DNA from: Pseudomonas sp. CBZ-4
GTDB taxonomy: Bacteria; Pseudomonadota; Gammaproteobacteria; Pseudomonadales; Pseudomonadaceae
NCBI RefSeq assembly: GCF_000346755.1
Contig: NZ_ANNV01000067.1
Location: 1-64,000, forward strand
Length of the DNA: 64,000 nt
Reading direction: 5' to 3'
Shown piece after piece: positions 1 through 8,629 of the stretch. Both the position numbers and the translations under genes were made by a program. The number at the start of each line of letters is the position of its first letter. Position 1 is the stretch's first letter. A model generated the notes under the pieces. That model made no database searches, was not told the origin of the DNA, and saw only the letters and a program-made list of their open reading frames with translations.

Positions 1-35
1 GGGTCTGTGAAAGGTACGCTGGCTGGCCCACCGCT

Positions 36-58
36 ATCGCAGGCAAGCCAGCTCCCAC
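36..58 (-). repeat. REP element, single copy at window edge
   Basis: A copy of the 23-bp REP unit seen at 12 other places in this window, here in the orientation ending CCAGCTCCCAC. Its inverted partner, if any, lies left of the window. It sits just beyond the 3' end of the acetyltransferase gene. Confidence 0.85.
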
Positions 59-83
59 AGGGGATTTGTGGTGTTTGGGGGCT

Positions 84-542
84 TCAGTCCTCGCTGATCG
101 GCAGCACGTAGTTCTTGAACTCCGTGTCCTCACGAAAGCCAATCGACTCATAGGTCTTCTGCGCCACTTCATTGTCACTGCTGGTGGACACCCGCAGCCG
201 CACGGCATGGGTTTCCTTGGCCATTTTTTTCGCCGTGCGCATCAGGTTGTCCGCCACCAATTGCCGACGGGCGTCTTCGGCCACGTAGATGTCGTTGAGA
301 ATCCACACGCGCTTGAGCGACAACGACGAAAAGCTCGGATACAGCTGGCAAAACCCGAGCAGCTTCTTGTCATCATCATCAGCCAGGGCCAGGTAGATCA
401 CCGACTCCTTGCGCCGCAGGCGCTTTTCCAGGAAGGCCCGCGACGAGTCCGGGAAGGGCAACGCCCCGTAGAATTCGCGGTATTTGACGAATAACGGGGT
501 CAACAGGTCCAGGTGTTCCAGGGTCGCTTGAGTAATCCGCAT
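84..542 (-). CDS. GNAT-family N-acetyltransferase
   Basis: A 152-residue protein starting MRITQATLEHLD. The frame is open further upstream, but that extension is not acetyltransferase-like, and this ATG matches the usual GNAT beginning. The fold is recognisable from an N-terminal R-x-A/T-x-x-D/H pattern, a central strand ending in VWILNDIYVAED, and the acetyl-CoA-binding segment with ARRQLVADNLM (a diverged R/Q-x-x-G/A loop). The C-terminal part has the typical N-x-x-A-x-x-x-Y-x-x-x-G-F signature (NEVAQKTYESIGF). GNAT enzymes move an acetyl group from acetyl-CoA to an amine; the substrate cannot be inferred. It is the last gene of the minus-strand block and lies 92 bp downstream of eutC, so co-transcription with the ethanolamine genes is possible but not shown. 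Confidence 0.85.
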   Translation of the reverse strand: MRITQATLEHLDLLTPLFVKYREFYGALPFPDSSRAFLEKRLRRKESVIYLALADDDDKKLLGFCQLYPSFSSLSLKRVWILNDIYVAEDARRQLVADNLMRTAKKMAKETHAVRLRVSTSSDNEVAQKTYESIGFREDTEFKNYVLPISED

Positions 543-634
543 GCCAGGCCTCAACTTCCAAATGGGGTATGACCACACAAGCGGCCGTGACTCGATGCTG
601 CCTAATGGCGTGAAAAAGCGCAATCATGCAGCGA

Positions 635-1468
635 TCAGTCATCCGGTGAACTGAGCAGGAAATTGCCTTTCATCAGGTCCGGATCATCCGATTCGATGGT
701 CTGCACCTGCGCCTCATCCTTGAGGTTGACCCCCGACAGCTGCCGGCGACACGCCTCTCGCATCAAGTAAAGCAGGCGGTGGGCGGCCATGCCGTAGCTC
801 AGGCCTTCGAGGCGGACGTTGGAGATGCAATTGCGATAGGCATCAGTGAGGCCGACCTTGGGGTTGTAGGTGAAATACAGGCCCAGGCTGTCCGGCGAAC
901 TGAGCCCTGGCCGTTCGCCGATCAGGATCACCACCATCTTCGCGCCGAGCAGTTGGCCAATCTCATCGGCCACGGCCACGCGGCCTTGTTCCACCAGGAT
1001 CACGGGTGACAAGGACCAGCCTTCGGCGTGGGTCTGTTCTTCCATGCGTGTCAGAAACGGCAACGTGTGTTTATGCACGGCCAGCGCGGACAGGCCATCG
1101 GCTACCACCACCGCCAGATCCACCCCACCGGGATTGGCCGCCGCATGCTCACGCAGCGCCTGTGCCGACTCATCGCTCAAGCGCCGCCCCAGGTCCGGGC
1201 GTTGCAGGTAGCTGTGCCGGTCCGTCGCGGCGCTGTGCAGCAGCAGGCTGTCACGGCCGCGCTCGGCCAACTGGCCGCTGAGGCCGGCGTGGTCGAAGGG
1301 CAGGTGCACGGCATCGCGCGCCTGGGCGTGGGCGAACTGGAAGTCCAGTTGGGCATTCGTGGGAATACTGGTGCCGGTACGGCCCAGGGCAATGCGCGCC
1401 GGGGTCAGGCGGCGCAGCTCCAGCCACGGGTTCTCTGGTAGGTCGAGTTGCACGGGCGGCTCCTTCAT
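635..1468 (-). CDS. eutC: Ethanolamine ammonia-lyase, small (light) subunit
   Basis: A 277-residue protein starting [15 protein letters not shown]. The ATG overlaps the eutB stop in an ATGA arrangement, which decides the start over the longer open frame. EutC and EutB form the adenosylcobalamin-dependent enzyme converting ethanolamine to acetaldehyde and ammonia. Family features visible are the N-terminal [10 protein letters not shown] segment, the region containing [15 protein letters not shown], and [20 protein letters not shown] near the middle, part of the B12-binding surface in this family. There are no microcompartment shell genes and no eutA reactivase nearby, so this is the simple cytosolic ethanolamine pathway typical of Pseudomonas. 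Confidence 0.96.
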   Translation of the reverse strand: MKEPPVQLDLPENPWLELRRLTPARIALGRTGTSIPTNAQLDFQFAHAQARDAVHLPFDHAGLSGQLAERGRDSLLLHSAATDRHSYLQRPDLGRRLSDESAQALREHAAANPGGVDLAVVVADGLSALAVHKHTLPFLTRMEEQTHAEGWSLSPVILVEQGRVAVADEIGQLLGAKMVVILIGERPGLSSPDSLGLYFTYNPKVGLTDAYRNCISNVRLEGLSYGMAAHRLLYLMREACRRQLSGVNLKDEAQVQTIESDDPDLMKGNFLLSSPDD

Positions 1469-2859
1469 CCCAATTGCGCCAAGGCTTGGCGAAACGCCGG
1501 TGGCAGGCTGTTGCCGAAGCGCACCTTGCCGTCGGCTTGCGTGAAGATGCCCATTTTCGCCAGCCACTGTTCAAATTCCGGCGCCGGCTTTAAACCCAAG
1601 GTTTGCCGGGCATACAAGGCGTCGTGGAACGAGGTGGTCTGGTAGTTGAGCATGATGTCGTCGGAGCCGGGGATGCCCATGATGAAGTTGATCCCGGCCA
1701 CGCCGAGCAGGGTCAGCAGGGTGTCCATGTCGTCCTGGTCGGCTTCGGCATGGTTGGTGTAGCAGATGTCGCAACCCATCGGCACGCCCAGCAACTTGCC
1801 GCAGAAATGGTCTTCGAGGCCGGCGCGGATGATCTGTTTGCCGTTGTACAGGTACTCGGGGCCGATAAAACCGACCACGGTATTGACCAGGAACGGCTTG
1901 AAGTGCCGTGCCACCGCATACGCGCGGGTTTCGCAGGTTTGCTGGTCGACGCCAAAGTGCGCATTGGCCGACAGGGCGCTGCCCTGGCCGGTTTCGAAAT
2001 ACATCAGGTTCTGGCCGAGGGTGCCGCGATTCAGGCTCAAGCCCGCATCATAGCCTTCTTGCAGCACATTCAGGTTGATGCCGAAACTGGCGTTGGCCGC
2101 CTCGGTGCCGGCAATCGACTGAAACACCAGGTCCAGCGGCACGCCACGGTTGATCGCTTCGATGGAGGTGGTGACGTGTGTCAGCACGCAGGCCTGGGTC
2201 GGGATCTCGTAGCGCTGGATGATCGCGTCGAGCATCTCCAGCATCGCGCAGATCGAGGCGATGCTGTCGGTGGCCGGGTTGATGCCGATCATGGCGTCGC
2301 CGTTGCCGTAGAGCAGGCCGTCGAGAATGCTCGCGGCGATGCCGGCTGGTTCGTCCGTTGGATGGTTCGGTTGCAGGCGCGTGGATAAGCGCCCGCGTAG
2401 GCCCATGGTGCCGCGGAACTGGGTGACCACACGGATCTTCTGCGCCACCAGCACCAGGTCTTGCACCCGCATGATCTTGGACACGGCAGCGGCCATTTCC
2501 GGTGTCAGCCCCGGCGCCAATGCCCGTAGGCTGTGTTCGTCGGCTGCGTCACTGAGCAGCCAGTCGCGCAGGCCGCCGACGGTCAGGTGGCTGACCACGG
2601 CAAATGCCTGTTTGTCGTGGGTGTCGATGATCAGCCGGGTGACTTCATCGTTCTCATACGGAATCAGCGCTTCTTCGAGGAAGTGTTTCAACGGGATATT
2701 GGCCAGCGCCATTTGCGCCGCCACCCGCTCGCCGTCGTTCTGCGCGGCCACGCCGGCGAGGAAATCCCCGGAACGTGCGGGGCTGGCCTTGGCCATCACG
2801 TCTTTCAGGCTGTCGAAGCGGTAGGTTTGTGTACCCACCGCGTGGGAAAAGCTTGCCAT
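1465..2859 (-). CDS. eutB: Ethanolamine ammonia-lyase, large (heavy) subunit
   Basis: A 464-residue protein of normal family length and a TIM-barrel catalytic subunit. It binds ethanolamine and, with EutC, adenosylcobalamin, and carries out radical deamination to acetaldehyde plus ammonia. Recognisable stretches include [32 protein letters not shown], the substrate-site region [20 protein letters not shown], and [16 protein letters not shown]. The start has a GGAGA Shine-Dalgarno 6-7 bp upstream. The gene lies 52 bp downstream of the permease gene and overlaps eutC by 4 bp, so the three are almost certainly one transcript. A GC-rich hairpin precedes its ribosome-binding site. Confidence 0.97.
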   Translation of the reverse strand: MASFSHAVGTQTYRFDSLKDVMAKASPARSGDFLAGVAAQNDGERVAAQMALANIPLKHFLEEALIPYENDEVTRLIIDTHDKQAFAVVSHLTVGGLRDWLLSDAADEHSLRALAPGLTPEMAAAVSKIMRVQDLVLVAQKIRVVTQFRGTMGLRGRLSTRLQPNHPTDEPAGIAASILDGLLYGNGDAMIGINPATDSIASICAMLEMLDAIIQRYEIPTQACVLTHVTTSIEAINRGVPLDLVFQSIAGTEAANASFGINLNVLQEGYDAGLSLNRGTLGQNLMYFETGQGSALSANAHFGVDQQTCETRAYAVARHFKPFLVNTVVGFIGPEYLYNGKQIIRAGLEDHFCGKLLGVPMGCDICYTNHAEADQDDMDTLLTLLGVAGINFIMGIPGSDDIMLNYQTTSFHDALYARQTLGLKPAPEFEQWLAKMGIFTQADGKVRFGNSLPPAFRQALAQLG

Positions 2860-2875
2860 ACAGTGTCTCCTTGAC

Positions 2876-2897
2876 GACGCGGGCAGCCGCCCGCGTC
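2876..2897 (-). other. Intergenic hairpin between permease gene and eutB
   Basis: A perfect 9-bp inverted repeat (GACGCGGGC / GCCCGCGTC) with a 4-nt loop fills much of the 52-bp gap between the permease gene and eutB, ending just before the eutB Shine-Dalgarno. No T-run follows, so it does not look like a Rho-independent terminator. It may be an mRNA-stability or processing stem that sets the permease:EutB ratio (inference). Confidence 0.6.
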
Positions 2898-2911
2898 GAG
2901 GTTTACGGCAG

Positions 2912-4345
2912 TTAGTGCAAGGCGGCTTCTGCGGCCTGGATCGCCGCGAATTCCTCTTCGGGCGTGCCTGCTACCAAGTGATGCCGGCTGTAGAAAGCAA
3001 AGTAAGCAATTAATACTCCATAGATGATCGCGGCGCCAATCACCACGCGTGGATCCACCAGGAAGCCCGCCACCACGGCCACGCAGGCCAGGACCAAGGC
3101 GACGCCGGAGGTGAAGATGCCACCGGGGGTGCGGTACGGACGGTCCATTTTGGGGCGACGGATGCGCAGGGTGATGTGCGCGGCCATCATCAGTACGTAG
3201 GAAATGGTTGCGCCAAACACCGCCACCAGGATCAGCAGATCGCCCTGGCCGGTCAGCGACAGGCCAAAACCAATGATGCCGGGGATCACCAGCGCCAGTA
3301 CAGGCGCTTTGCTTTTATTGGTCTGGGACAGTTTGCGCGGCAGGTAGCCAGCACGGGACAGCGCGAAGATCTGCCGCGAATAGGCGTAGATAATCGAGAA
3401 AAAGCTGGCAATCAAGCCGGCCAGGCCGACCAGGTTGACGAAACTGCCCATCCACGTCGAACCGCCGTAGGACAGCGCCAGCGCTTCAACCAGCGGGTTG
3501 CCGGATTTGACCAGCGCGTAGGTGCCTGCGCCGCCCGGTGCGATCACCAGGATCAGCAGGGCGAAACTGGTCAGCACCACAATGGCGCCAATCAAGCCGC
3601 GCGGCAGGTCGCGTTTGGGGTTCTTGGTTTCTTCCGCCGCCAACGGCACGCCTTCGACGGCGAGGAAAAACCAGATGGCATAAGGAATCGCCGCCCACAC
3701 ACCCACGTAGCCAAAGGGCAGGAAGGTGCTGGCGCCCTTGGCTTCGGTCACCGGTATATCCAGCAGGTTGGCGACATTGAAGTGCGGCACCATCGCCACC
3801 AGGAACACGCCGAGGGCAATCGCGGCGACGGCGGTAATCACAAACATCAGCTTCAAGGCTTCGCCGACGCCGAAGATGTGGATGCCGATAAAGATGATGT
3901 AGAACGCCAGGTAAATCATCCAGCCGCCAATGCCGAACAGCGACTCGCAATAGGCGCCGATAAACACCGCAATGGCGGCGGGGGCGATGGCGTATTCGAT
4001 CAGGATCGCGGTACCGGTAAGGAACCCGCCCCACGGCCCGAATGCACTGCGGGCAAAGCCGTAGCCGCCACCCGCAGTAGGAATCATGGAGGACAATTCG
4101 GCCAGGGAAAAACACATGCACAGGTACATGGTGGCCATCAGCAATGTGGCGAGGAACATGCCGCCCCAGCCGCCTTGGGCCAGGCCGAAGTTCCAGCCGG
4201 CGTAGTCGCCGGAGATGACGTAGGCAACACCAAGGCCCACCAACAGCACCCAGCCGGCGGCGCCTTTTTTCAGTTCGCGTTGTTGGAAGTATTGGGAGTC
4301 GACTTTCTCGAAGTCGACGGAAGATCCAGTCGGTTCGCTAGGCAT
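2912..4345 (-). CDS. eat: Ethanolamine permease (APC superfamily)
   Basis: A 477-residue integral membrane protein with about 12 hydrophobic segments. The start chosen is MPSEPTGSSVDFEKVDSQYF, preceded by GAAAGG 9 bp upstream; the longer open frame begins in non-conserved sequence. Amino acid-polyamine-organocation family features are the GWVLLVGLGVAYVISGDYAG first helix, PTAGGGYGFARSAFGPWGGF (the consensus APC region of helix 2) and AVEGVPLAAEETKNPKRDLP. The short N-terminus followed by YFQQRELKKGAAGW is characteristic of the ethanolamine permease branch. It sits between the aldehyde dehydrogenase and eutB genes, so it most likely imports ethanolamine for the lyase. Confidence 0.94.
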   Translation of the reverse strand: MPSEPTGSSVDFEKVDSQYFQQRELKKGAAGWVLLVGLGVAYVISGDYAGWNFGLAQGGWGGMFLATLLMATMYLCMCFSLAELSSMIPTAGGGYGFARSAFGPWGGFLTGTAILIEYAIAPAAIAVFIGAYCESLFGIGGWMIYLAFYIIFIGIHIFGVGEALKLMFVITAVAAIALGVFLVAMVPHFNVANLLDIPVTEAKGASTFLPFGYVGVWAAIPYAIWFFLAVEGVPLAAEETKNPKRDLPRGLIGAIVVLTSFALLILVIAPGGAGTYALVKSGNPLVEALALSYGGSTWMGSFVNLVGLAGLIASFFSIIYAYSRQIFALSRAGYLPRKLSQTNKSKAPVLALVIPGIIGFGLSLTGQGDLLILVAVFGATISYVLMMAAHITLRIRRPKMDRPYRTPGGIFTSGVALVLACVAVVAGFLVDPRVVIGAAIIYGVLIAYFAFYSRHHLVAGTPEEEFAAIQAAEAALH

Positions 4346-4430
4346 GGGGAAGTACCTTTCATTGTTATTGTTTTTAACTCGGCATCTGTGTGCCGAATGC
4401 ATGTAAGCAAGTACTTATGAAGATCTAAAT

Positions 4431-4518
4431 GTGGGAGCTGGCTTGCCTGCGATGAGGCCACTACAGCCAATATTTATGTTGAATGACACACCGCTATCGC
4501 AGGCAAGCCAGCTCCCAC
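4431..4518. repeat. REPIN (paired REP) in the exaC-eat gap
   Basis: Two REP units in inverted orientation (4431-4453 and 4496-4518) separated by 42 bp, ending with the common ACACCGCTATC arm. It lies in the 210-bp gap between the aldehyde dehydrogenase and permease genes, where it would form a long stem in the mRNA if the genes are co-transcribed. Confidence 0.9.
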
Positions 4519-4555
4519 ACTTGATTGCATTTCAAGTATGGGAGCGGGTTGTCAG

Positions 4556-6076
4556 TTAGAAGAACCCCAACGGATTAATGTCGTAGCTCACCAGCAAGTT
4601 CTTGGTCTGCTGGTAATGGTCCAACATCATCTTGTGCGTCTCACGGCCCACACCGGACTTCTTGTAACCGCCAAACGCGGCATGCGCCGGGTACAGGTGG
4701 TAGCAGTTGGTCCAGACGCGGCCCGCCTTGATCGCCCGGCCGACGCGGTAGGCGCGGTTGATGTCGCGGGTCCACACGCCGGCGCCGAGGCCGAACTCGG
4801 TGTCGTTGGCAATCGCCAGGGCTTCGGCTTCGTCCTTGAAGGTGGTGATGCTGACCACCGGGCCGAAGATTTCTTCCTGGAACACGCGCATTTCGTTGGT
4901 GCCCTTGAGCAGGGTCGGCTGGATGTAATAGCCGCCGGCCATATCGCCGCTGAGCTTCTCGACCTTACCGCCCGTCAGCAATTGCGCGCCTTCACCCTTG
5001 GCGATTTCCAGGTAGGACAGGATCTTGTCGAACTGCTGCTCGGACGCCTGGGCGCCGACCATGGTGTCGGTGTCCAGCGGGTCGCCGCGTTTGATCGCTT
5101 CGATCTTCTTCATCACCACTTTCATGAAGTCGTCGTAGATCGACTCTTCCACCAGCGCACGGGACGGGCAGGTGCACACTTCACCCTGGTTGAAGAACGC
5201 CAGCACCAAACCTTCGGCCGCTTTCTCGATAAAGGATGGCTCGGCTTTCATGATGTCGGCGAAGAAGATGTTCGGCGACTTGCCGCCCAGTTCAACGGTG
5301 GACGGAATGATGTTCTCGGCTGCCGCTTTCATGATGTGCGAACCCACCGGCGTGGAACCGGTGAACGCGATCTTGGCGATGCGCTTGCTGGTGGCCAGCG
5401 CCTCACCGGCTTCTTTGCCAAAACCGTGCACCACGTTGAGTACGCCCGGTGGCAGCAGGTCGCCGATCACTTCCAGCAGCACGTTGATGCCCAGCGGCGT
5501 TTGCTCGGCCGGCTTGAGCACCACGCAGTTGCCGGCGGCCAGGGCCGGGGCGAGTTTCCACGCGGCCATCAGCAGCGGGAAGTTCCACGGGATGATCTGG
5601 CCAACCACGCCCAGCGGCTCGTGGAAGTGGTAGGCGGCGGTATGTTCGTTGATTTCGGCGCTGCTGCCTTCCTGGGCGCGGATGCAGCCGGCGTAGTAGC
5701 GGAAGTGGTCGGCGGCCAGCGGGATGTCGGCGTTGAGGGTTTCCCGTACGGCCTTGCCGTTGTCCCAGGTTTCGGTGATGGCCAGCAGTTCGAGGTTCTG
5801 TTCGATGCGGTCGGCGATTTTCAGCAGCACCAGCGAGCGGTCCTGCACCGAGGTCTTGCCCCAGGCGTCCGCAGCGGCGTGGGCGGCGTCGAGCGCCTTG
5901 TCGATGTCTTTGGCAGTGGAGCGGGGGAATTCGGCGATAGCCTTGCCGTTGACCGGCGAGGTGTTGGTGAAATAGTTGCCATCGACCGGCGCAACGAATT
6001 CGCCACCGATGTAATTGCCGTATTTGGCCTTGAACGAAACGATGGCGCCTTCAGTACCGGGGTGTGCGTAACGCAT
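4556..6076 (-). CDS. exaC: NAD-dependent aldehyde dehydrogenase (ExaC type)
   Basis: A 506-residue protein starting [20 protein letters not shown], the conserved N-terminus of the Pseudomonas ExaC/PA4022 branch, which overrides a longer open frame. The ALDH fold is clear: [20 protein letters not shown], the cofactor motif [12 protein letters not shown], the catalytic Glu segment VELGGKSPN, the catalytic Cys in [13 protein letters not shown], and [13 protein letters not shown]. In this operon it oxidises acetaldehyde from the ethanolamine lyase to acetate (inference from context; PA4022 has also been named hdhA). The C-terminus [13 protein letters not shown] is family-typical. A sigma54 promoter lies about 66-80 bp upstream of the ATG. 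Confidence 0.95.
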   Translation of the reverse strand: MRYAHPGTEGAIVSFKAKYGNYIGGEFVAPVDGNYFTNTSPVNGKAIAEFPRSTAKDIDKALDAAHAAADAWGKTSVQDRSLVLLKIADRIEQNLELLAITETWDNGKAVRETLNADIPLAADHFRYYAGCIRAQEGSSAEINEHTAAYHFHEPLGVVGQIIPWNFPLLMAAWKLAPALAAGNCVVLKPAEQTPLGINVLLEVIGDLLPPGVLNVVHGFGKEAGEALATSKRIAKIAFTGSTPVGSHIMKAAAENIIPSTVELGGKSPNIFFADIMKAEPSFIEKAAEGLVLAFFNQGEVCTCPSRALVEESIYDDFMKVVMKKIEAIKRGDPLDTDTMVGAQASEQQFDKILSYLEIAKGEGAQLLTGGKVEKLSGDMAGGYYIQPTLLKGTNEMRVFQEEIFGPVVSITTFKDEAEALAIANDTEFGLGAGVWTRDINRAYRVGRAIKAGRVWTNCYHLYPAHAAFGGYKKSGVGRETHKMMLDHYQQTKNLLVSYDINPLGFF

Positions 6077-6141
6077 GGTGGGTATCTCCTGGCTTTTATG
6101 TTTATTGGAGTGCAGCGCAGCAGCGCTTGATAAAGCGTAGA

Positions 6142-6156
6142 GCAAAGGTTGGGCCA
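6142..6156 (-). promoter_or_regulatory. Sigma54 (-24/-12) promoter of the aldehyde dehydrogenase-permease-eutBC unit
   Basis: On the minus strand TGGCCCAACCTTTGC has the GG and GC dinucleotides at sigma54 spacing and differs from the TGGCAC-N5-TTGC consensus at one core base. Transcription would start near 6130, leaving a leader of about 54 nt before the exaC ATG. The divergent gene encodes a sigma54 activator, and two operator-like repeats lie upstream, which strengthens the call. Confidence 0.85.
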
Positions 6157-6209
6157 CTGCCGTGGGGGCCAGGTAAATCAAGGGCTTGGACTTTGTTGCA
6201 AGGCACTAC

Positions 6210-6227
6210 TGTGGCAGTGCTGGTACA
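6210..6227. promoter_or_regulatory. Upstream activator site 1 (probable EatR operator)
   Basis: An 18-bp imperfect inverted repeat, TGTGGC-N6-GGTACA, centred near 6218.5, about 88 bp upstream of the predicted sigma54 start. It shares its half-site pattern with the repeat 33 bp away. Confidence 0.65.
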
Positions 6228-6242
6228 GGCGAAGTGACAGTT

Positions 6243-6260
6243 TGTGCCATAAACGGTACA
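6243..6260. promoter_or_regulatory. Upstream activator site 2 (probable EatR operator)
   Basis: An 18-bp inverted repeat, TGTGCC-N6-GGTACA, with 5 of 6 half-site positions symmetrical. It is centred near 6251.5, 33 bp (about three helical turns) from the first site and about 121 bp upstream of the predicted start. This is typical geometry for tandem binding of an enhancer-binding protein. Confidence 0.7.
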
Positions 6261-6347
6261 GCCTGTGACTGACGGGTCTGCCTGGGATTGCATTGGTCGG
6301 GAGGCTGGGGGATGCTGGGCGTTCTCACGCAGGGAGAATAATAAGAA

Positions 6348-8255
6348 ATGCACAACGATCATTTCAGCCGCCATGCCCAGCAAGTGTTAACGGTCACCCG
6401 TGGCCAAGAGCGTTCCCAAGGCCCCGCCAGCGACCCGTCCATCGCCCGCTCCTGGCTGCGTTGCCTTGAGGACTATCACCTCGACCCTGCGCAGACCCTC
6501 GCGCCCACGGTGCTTGAGCACGGCCGCTTGCTGGAAAGCCGCGAGCGCCTGCAACAAGTGCTGCACATCGCCGGCAGCGAGATGAACAGCCTGCACCAAC
6601 AGCTCTCGGGCGCCGGCCATGCCGTGCTGCTCACGGATGCGCGCGGGGTGATCCTCAACTGTGTCACCGCGTCGTCCGAGCGCAAGATCTTCGAGCGCGC
6701 CGGGTTGTGGCTCGGTGCCGATTGGAGTGAGGCGTGCGAAGGCACCAACGGCATCGGCACCTGCCTGGTGGAGCGCCAATCCCTGACCATTCATCGCGAT
6801 GAGCACTTTCGTGGCCGGCATACCGGGCTGACGTGTTCGGCGAGCCCGGTATTCGACCCTCATGGCGAACTGCTGGCGGTGCTCGATGTGTCTTCGGCGC
6901 GCGAAGCGGTATCGCGCCAGAGCCAGTTCCACACCATGGCGCTGGTGAATCTGTCAGCGAAGATGATCGAGAGTTGTTACTTTCTGCGTCATTTTGAAAA
7001 CCATTGGTTATTGCGTTTTCACTTGCAGGCGGAGTCGGTGGGCCTGTTCAGCGAGGGCCTGCTGGCGTTTGACGGCGAAGGGCGCATTTGTGCGGTCAAC
7101 CAGAGCGCGCTCAACCTGCTGGGACAGAGGCGTGGCGGTTTGCTGGGGCAACCGGTGGAAGCGTTTTTCGAGTGTTCGCTGGATCAATTGCTTGGCCGCG
7201 CCAGCGTCAATGCCACCGCCAGTTGGCCGTTACGTACCCGCGATGGCAGGCATCTGTTCGCCGCGTTGCGCGGCCAGGTGCCCAGCCTGCCGGCACCCGT
7301 GGCGAAGCCCGCAGCCCCGCGTTTGCCGGGGATTTGCCTGGGCGACCCGGCACTGCAAAGTGATTTTCGCAAGGCATTGCGCGTGTTCGAGCGTGATGTG
7401 CCGCTGTTGATCAAGGGTGAAACTGGCTCCGGCAAAGAAGCATTCGCCAAGGCGGTGCACCAGGCCAGTCAGCGAGCCCACAAAACTTTTGTTGCACTCA
7501 ATTGCGCCGCCATTCCAGAAAGCCTGATCGAGAGTGAGTTGTTCGGCTATCGCGGTGGCAGTTTCACTGGCGCACGTAAGGAAGGCATGCCCGGCAAGTT
7601 GCAACAGGCCGATGGCGGCACATTGTTCCTCGACGAAATTGGTGACATGCCGCTGGTATTGCAGACTCGCCTGTTGAGAGTCCTGGAAGACCGCATGGTG
7701 GTGCCCATCGGCGGCGAACCCCAGGCGGTGGATGTCAGAATCATCAGCGCTACTCACCGCAATTTGCTGGAGCGCGTTCAGGCTGGCAGCTTTCGCGAGG
7801 ATTTGTATTACCGGTTGAACGGCTTGGAAGTCGCCTTGCCGCCCCTGCGTGAGCGCAAGGACAAATCGCAGCTGTTGGACTTTCTACTGGGTCAAGAGGC
7901 CGGCGAGCAGACTGTCGTGTTGGCGGGCGCGGCACGTGAGGCGCTGCTTGCGTATGCCTGGCCGGGCAATGTGCGGCAATTGCGCATGGTCTTGCGTACA
8001 TTGGTGGCGTTGGCTGAATGCGGACGCGTAACGTTGGATGATGTGCCCGCGTCTATCCGTGAGAGGGCTACGGCCATGGCGTGCGTCGAGGCTTCGCCCC
8101 TGCATGCGGCTGAGCGACAAACATTATTGAGCGCTCTTGAGCAGCAGCGCTGGCATATGACTCACACCGCCGAGCAACTGGGCGTCAGTCGTAATACGTT
8201 GTACCGGAAACTGCGAAAATATGGCGTTGGATTGCCTGGAACTATAAGACGTTAG
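6348..8255 (+). CDS. eatR: Sigma54-dependent transcriptional activator of ethanolamine catabolism (EatR/AcoR type)
   Basis: A 635-residue bacterial enhancer-binding protein. The N-terminal part (about 60-200) is a GAF-type sensor with TGLTCSASPVFDPHGEL, followed by a PAS-like segment (about 225-300). The AAA+ domain has Walker A GETGSGKE near 357, a sigma54-contact loop reading GSFTGA near 404 in place of the canonical GAFTGA (a variant common in AcoR-like proteins), and Walker B GGTLFLDEIGD near 424. A C-terminal Fis-type helix-turn-helix (TAEQLGVSRNTLYRKLRKYG) lies at about 605-628. It is divergent from exaC, whose gap carries a sigma54 promoter and two operator-like repeats. The position matches P. 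aeruginosa PA4021, reported as the ethanolamine regulator EatR. Confidence 0.92.
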   Translation: MHNDHFSRHAQQVLTVTRGQERSQGPASDPSIARSWLRCLEDYHLDPAQTLAPTVLEHGRLLESRERLQQVLHIAGSEMNSLHQQLSGAGHAVLLTDARGVILNCVTASSERKIFERAGLWLGADWSEACEGTNGIGTCLVERQSLTIHRDEHFRGRHTGLTCSASPVFDPHGELLAVLDVSSAREAVSRQSQFHTMALVNLSAKMIESCYFLRHFENHWLLRFHLQAESVGLFSEGLLAFDGEGRICAVNQSALNLLGQRRGGLLGQPVEAFFECSLDQLLGRASVNATASWPLRTRDGRHLFAALRGQVPSLPAPVAKPAAPRLPGICLGDPALQSDFRKALRVFERDVPLLIKGETGSGKEAFAKAVHQASQRAHKTFVALNCAAIPESLIESELFGYRGGSFTGARKEGMPGKLQQADGGTLFLDEIGDMPLVLQTRLLRVLEDRMVVPIGGEPQAVDVRIISATHRNLLERVQAGSFREDLYYRLNGLEVALPPLRERKDKSQLLDFLLGQEAGEQTVVLAGAAREALLAYAWPGNVRQLRMVLRTLVALAECGRVTLDDVPASIRERATAMACVEASPLHAAERQTLLSALEQQRWHMTHTAEQLGVSRNTLYRKLRKYGVGLPGTIRR

Positions 8256-8629
8256 TTTTCTTGTTTCGGATTCTCCTTATTGTGAGAAGGTTATTAAGAT
8301 GTGTGCCGAGTAACGTGTTGCTGGCTCAGTTGGAGTGTTGGAACTTCTGTATGGGGCGTGACCACATAATGGCTTGGAATCCGAAAGATTTATTGTTGAA
8401 GTTCGGGTGCTAACTGGGTCGTCTGTTTGTTTTATGGAGTAGGGCTGTTTTATAGGGGGGGCGATACGACTCGGCAGTTTGCAGTGTTCGAATGAACGGT
8501 CGTTAGTTTCAGCGCTCATGATGATTGCATGCGCGTTGAACTTTATTGGCTTTTGACATGATCTGTCTGTCGCACGCGCTTTCCATTTGGCGCGAGGACG
8601 AGCCGCTCATTAAAGCTGTGAGGTGTTGC
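8256..8629. other. 374-bp intergenic region, AT-richer than neighbours
   Basis: This gap separates eatR from the first accessory gene. It holds a weak hairpin just after eatR (TTCTC / GAGAA), the HrpL-box-like promoter at 8340-8368, and about 255 bp of leader. The only plus-strand ATG frames in the leader are very short (14 codons from 8369, 12 codons from 8521), so no chaperone gene is visible. Base composition is clearly lower in GC than the housekeeping genes on either side. Confidence 0.7.
8340..8368 (+). promoter_or_regulatory. HrpL-type (hrp box) promoter
   Basis: GGAACT, a 16-bp spacer, then CCACATA. This matches every fixed position of the relaxed hrp-box consensus GGAAC(C/T)-N15/16-CCACNNA recognised by the ECF sigma factor HrpL. 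By my own rough calculation with equal base frequencies, a match this complete is expected about once in several thousand regions of this size. It lies on the coding strand 262 bp before the chosen start of the large accessory gene. Confidence 0.75.

Noticed and set aside
8369..8545. Type III chaperone gene ahead of the large accessory gene
   Set aside because: The only plus-strand ATG frames there are 14 codons or shorter, and the minus-strand frame 8277-8519 has no features or ribosome site.
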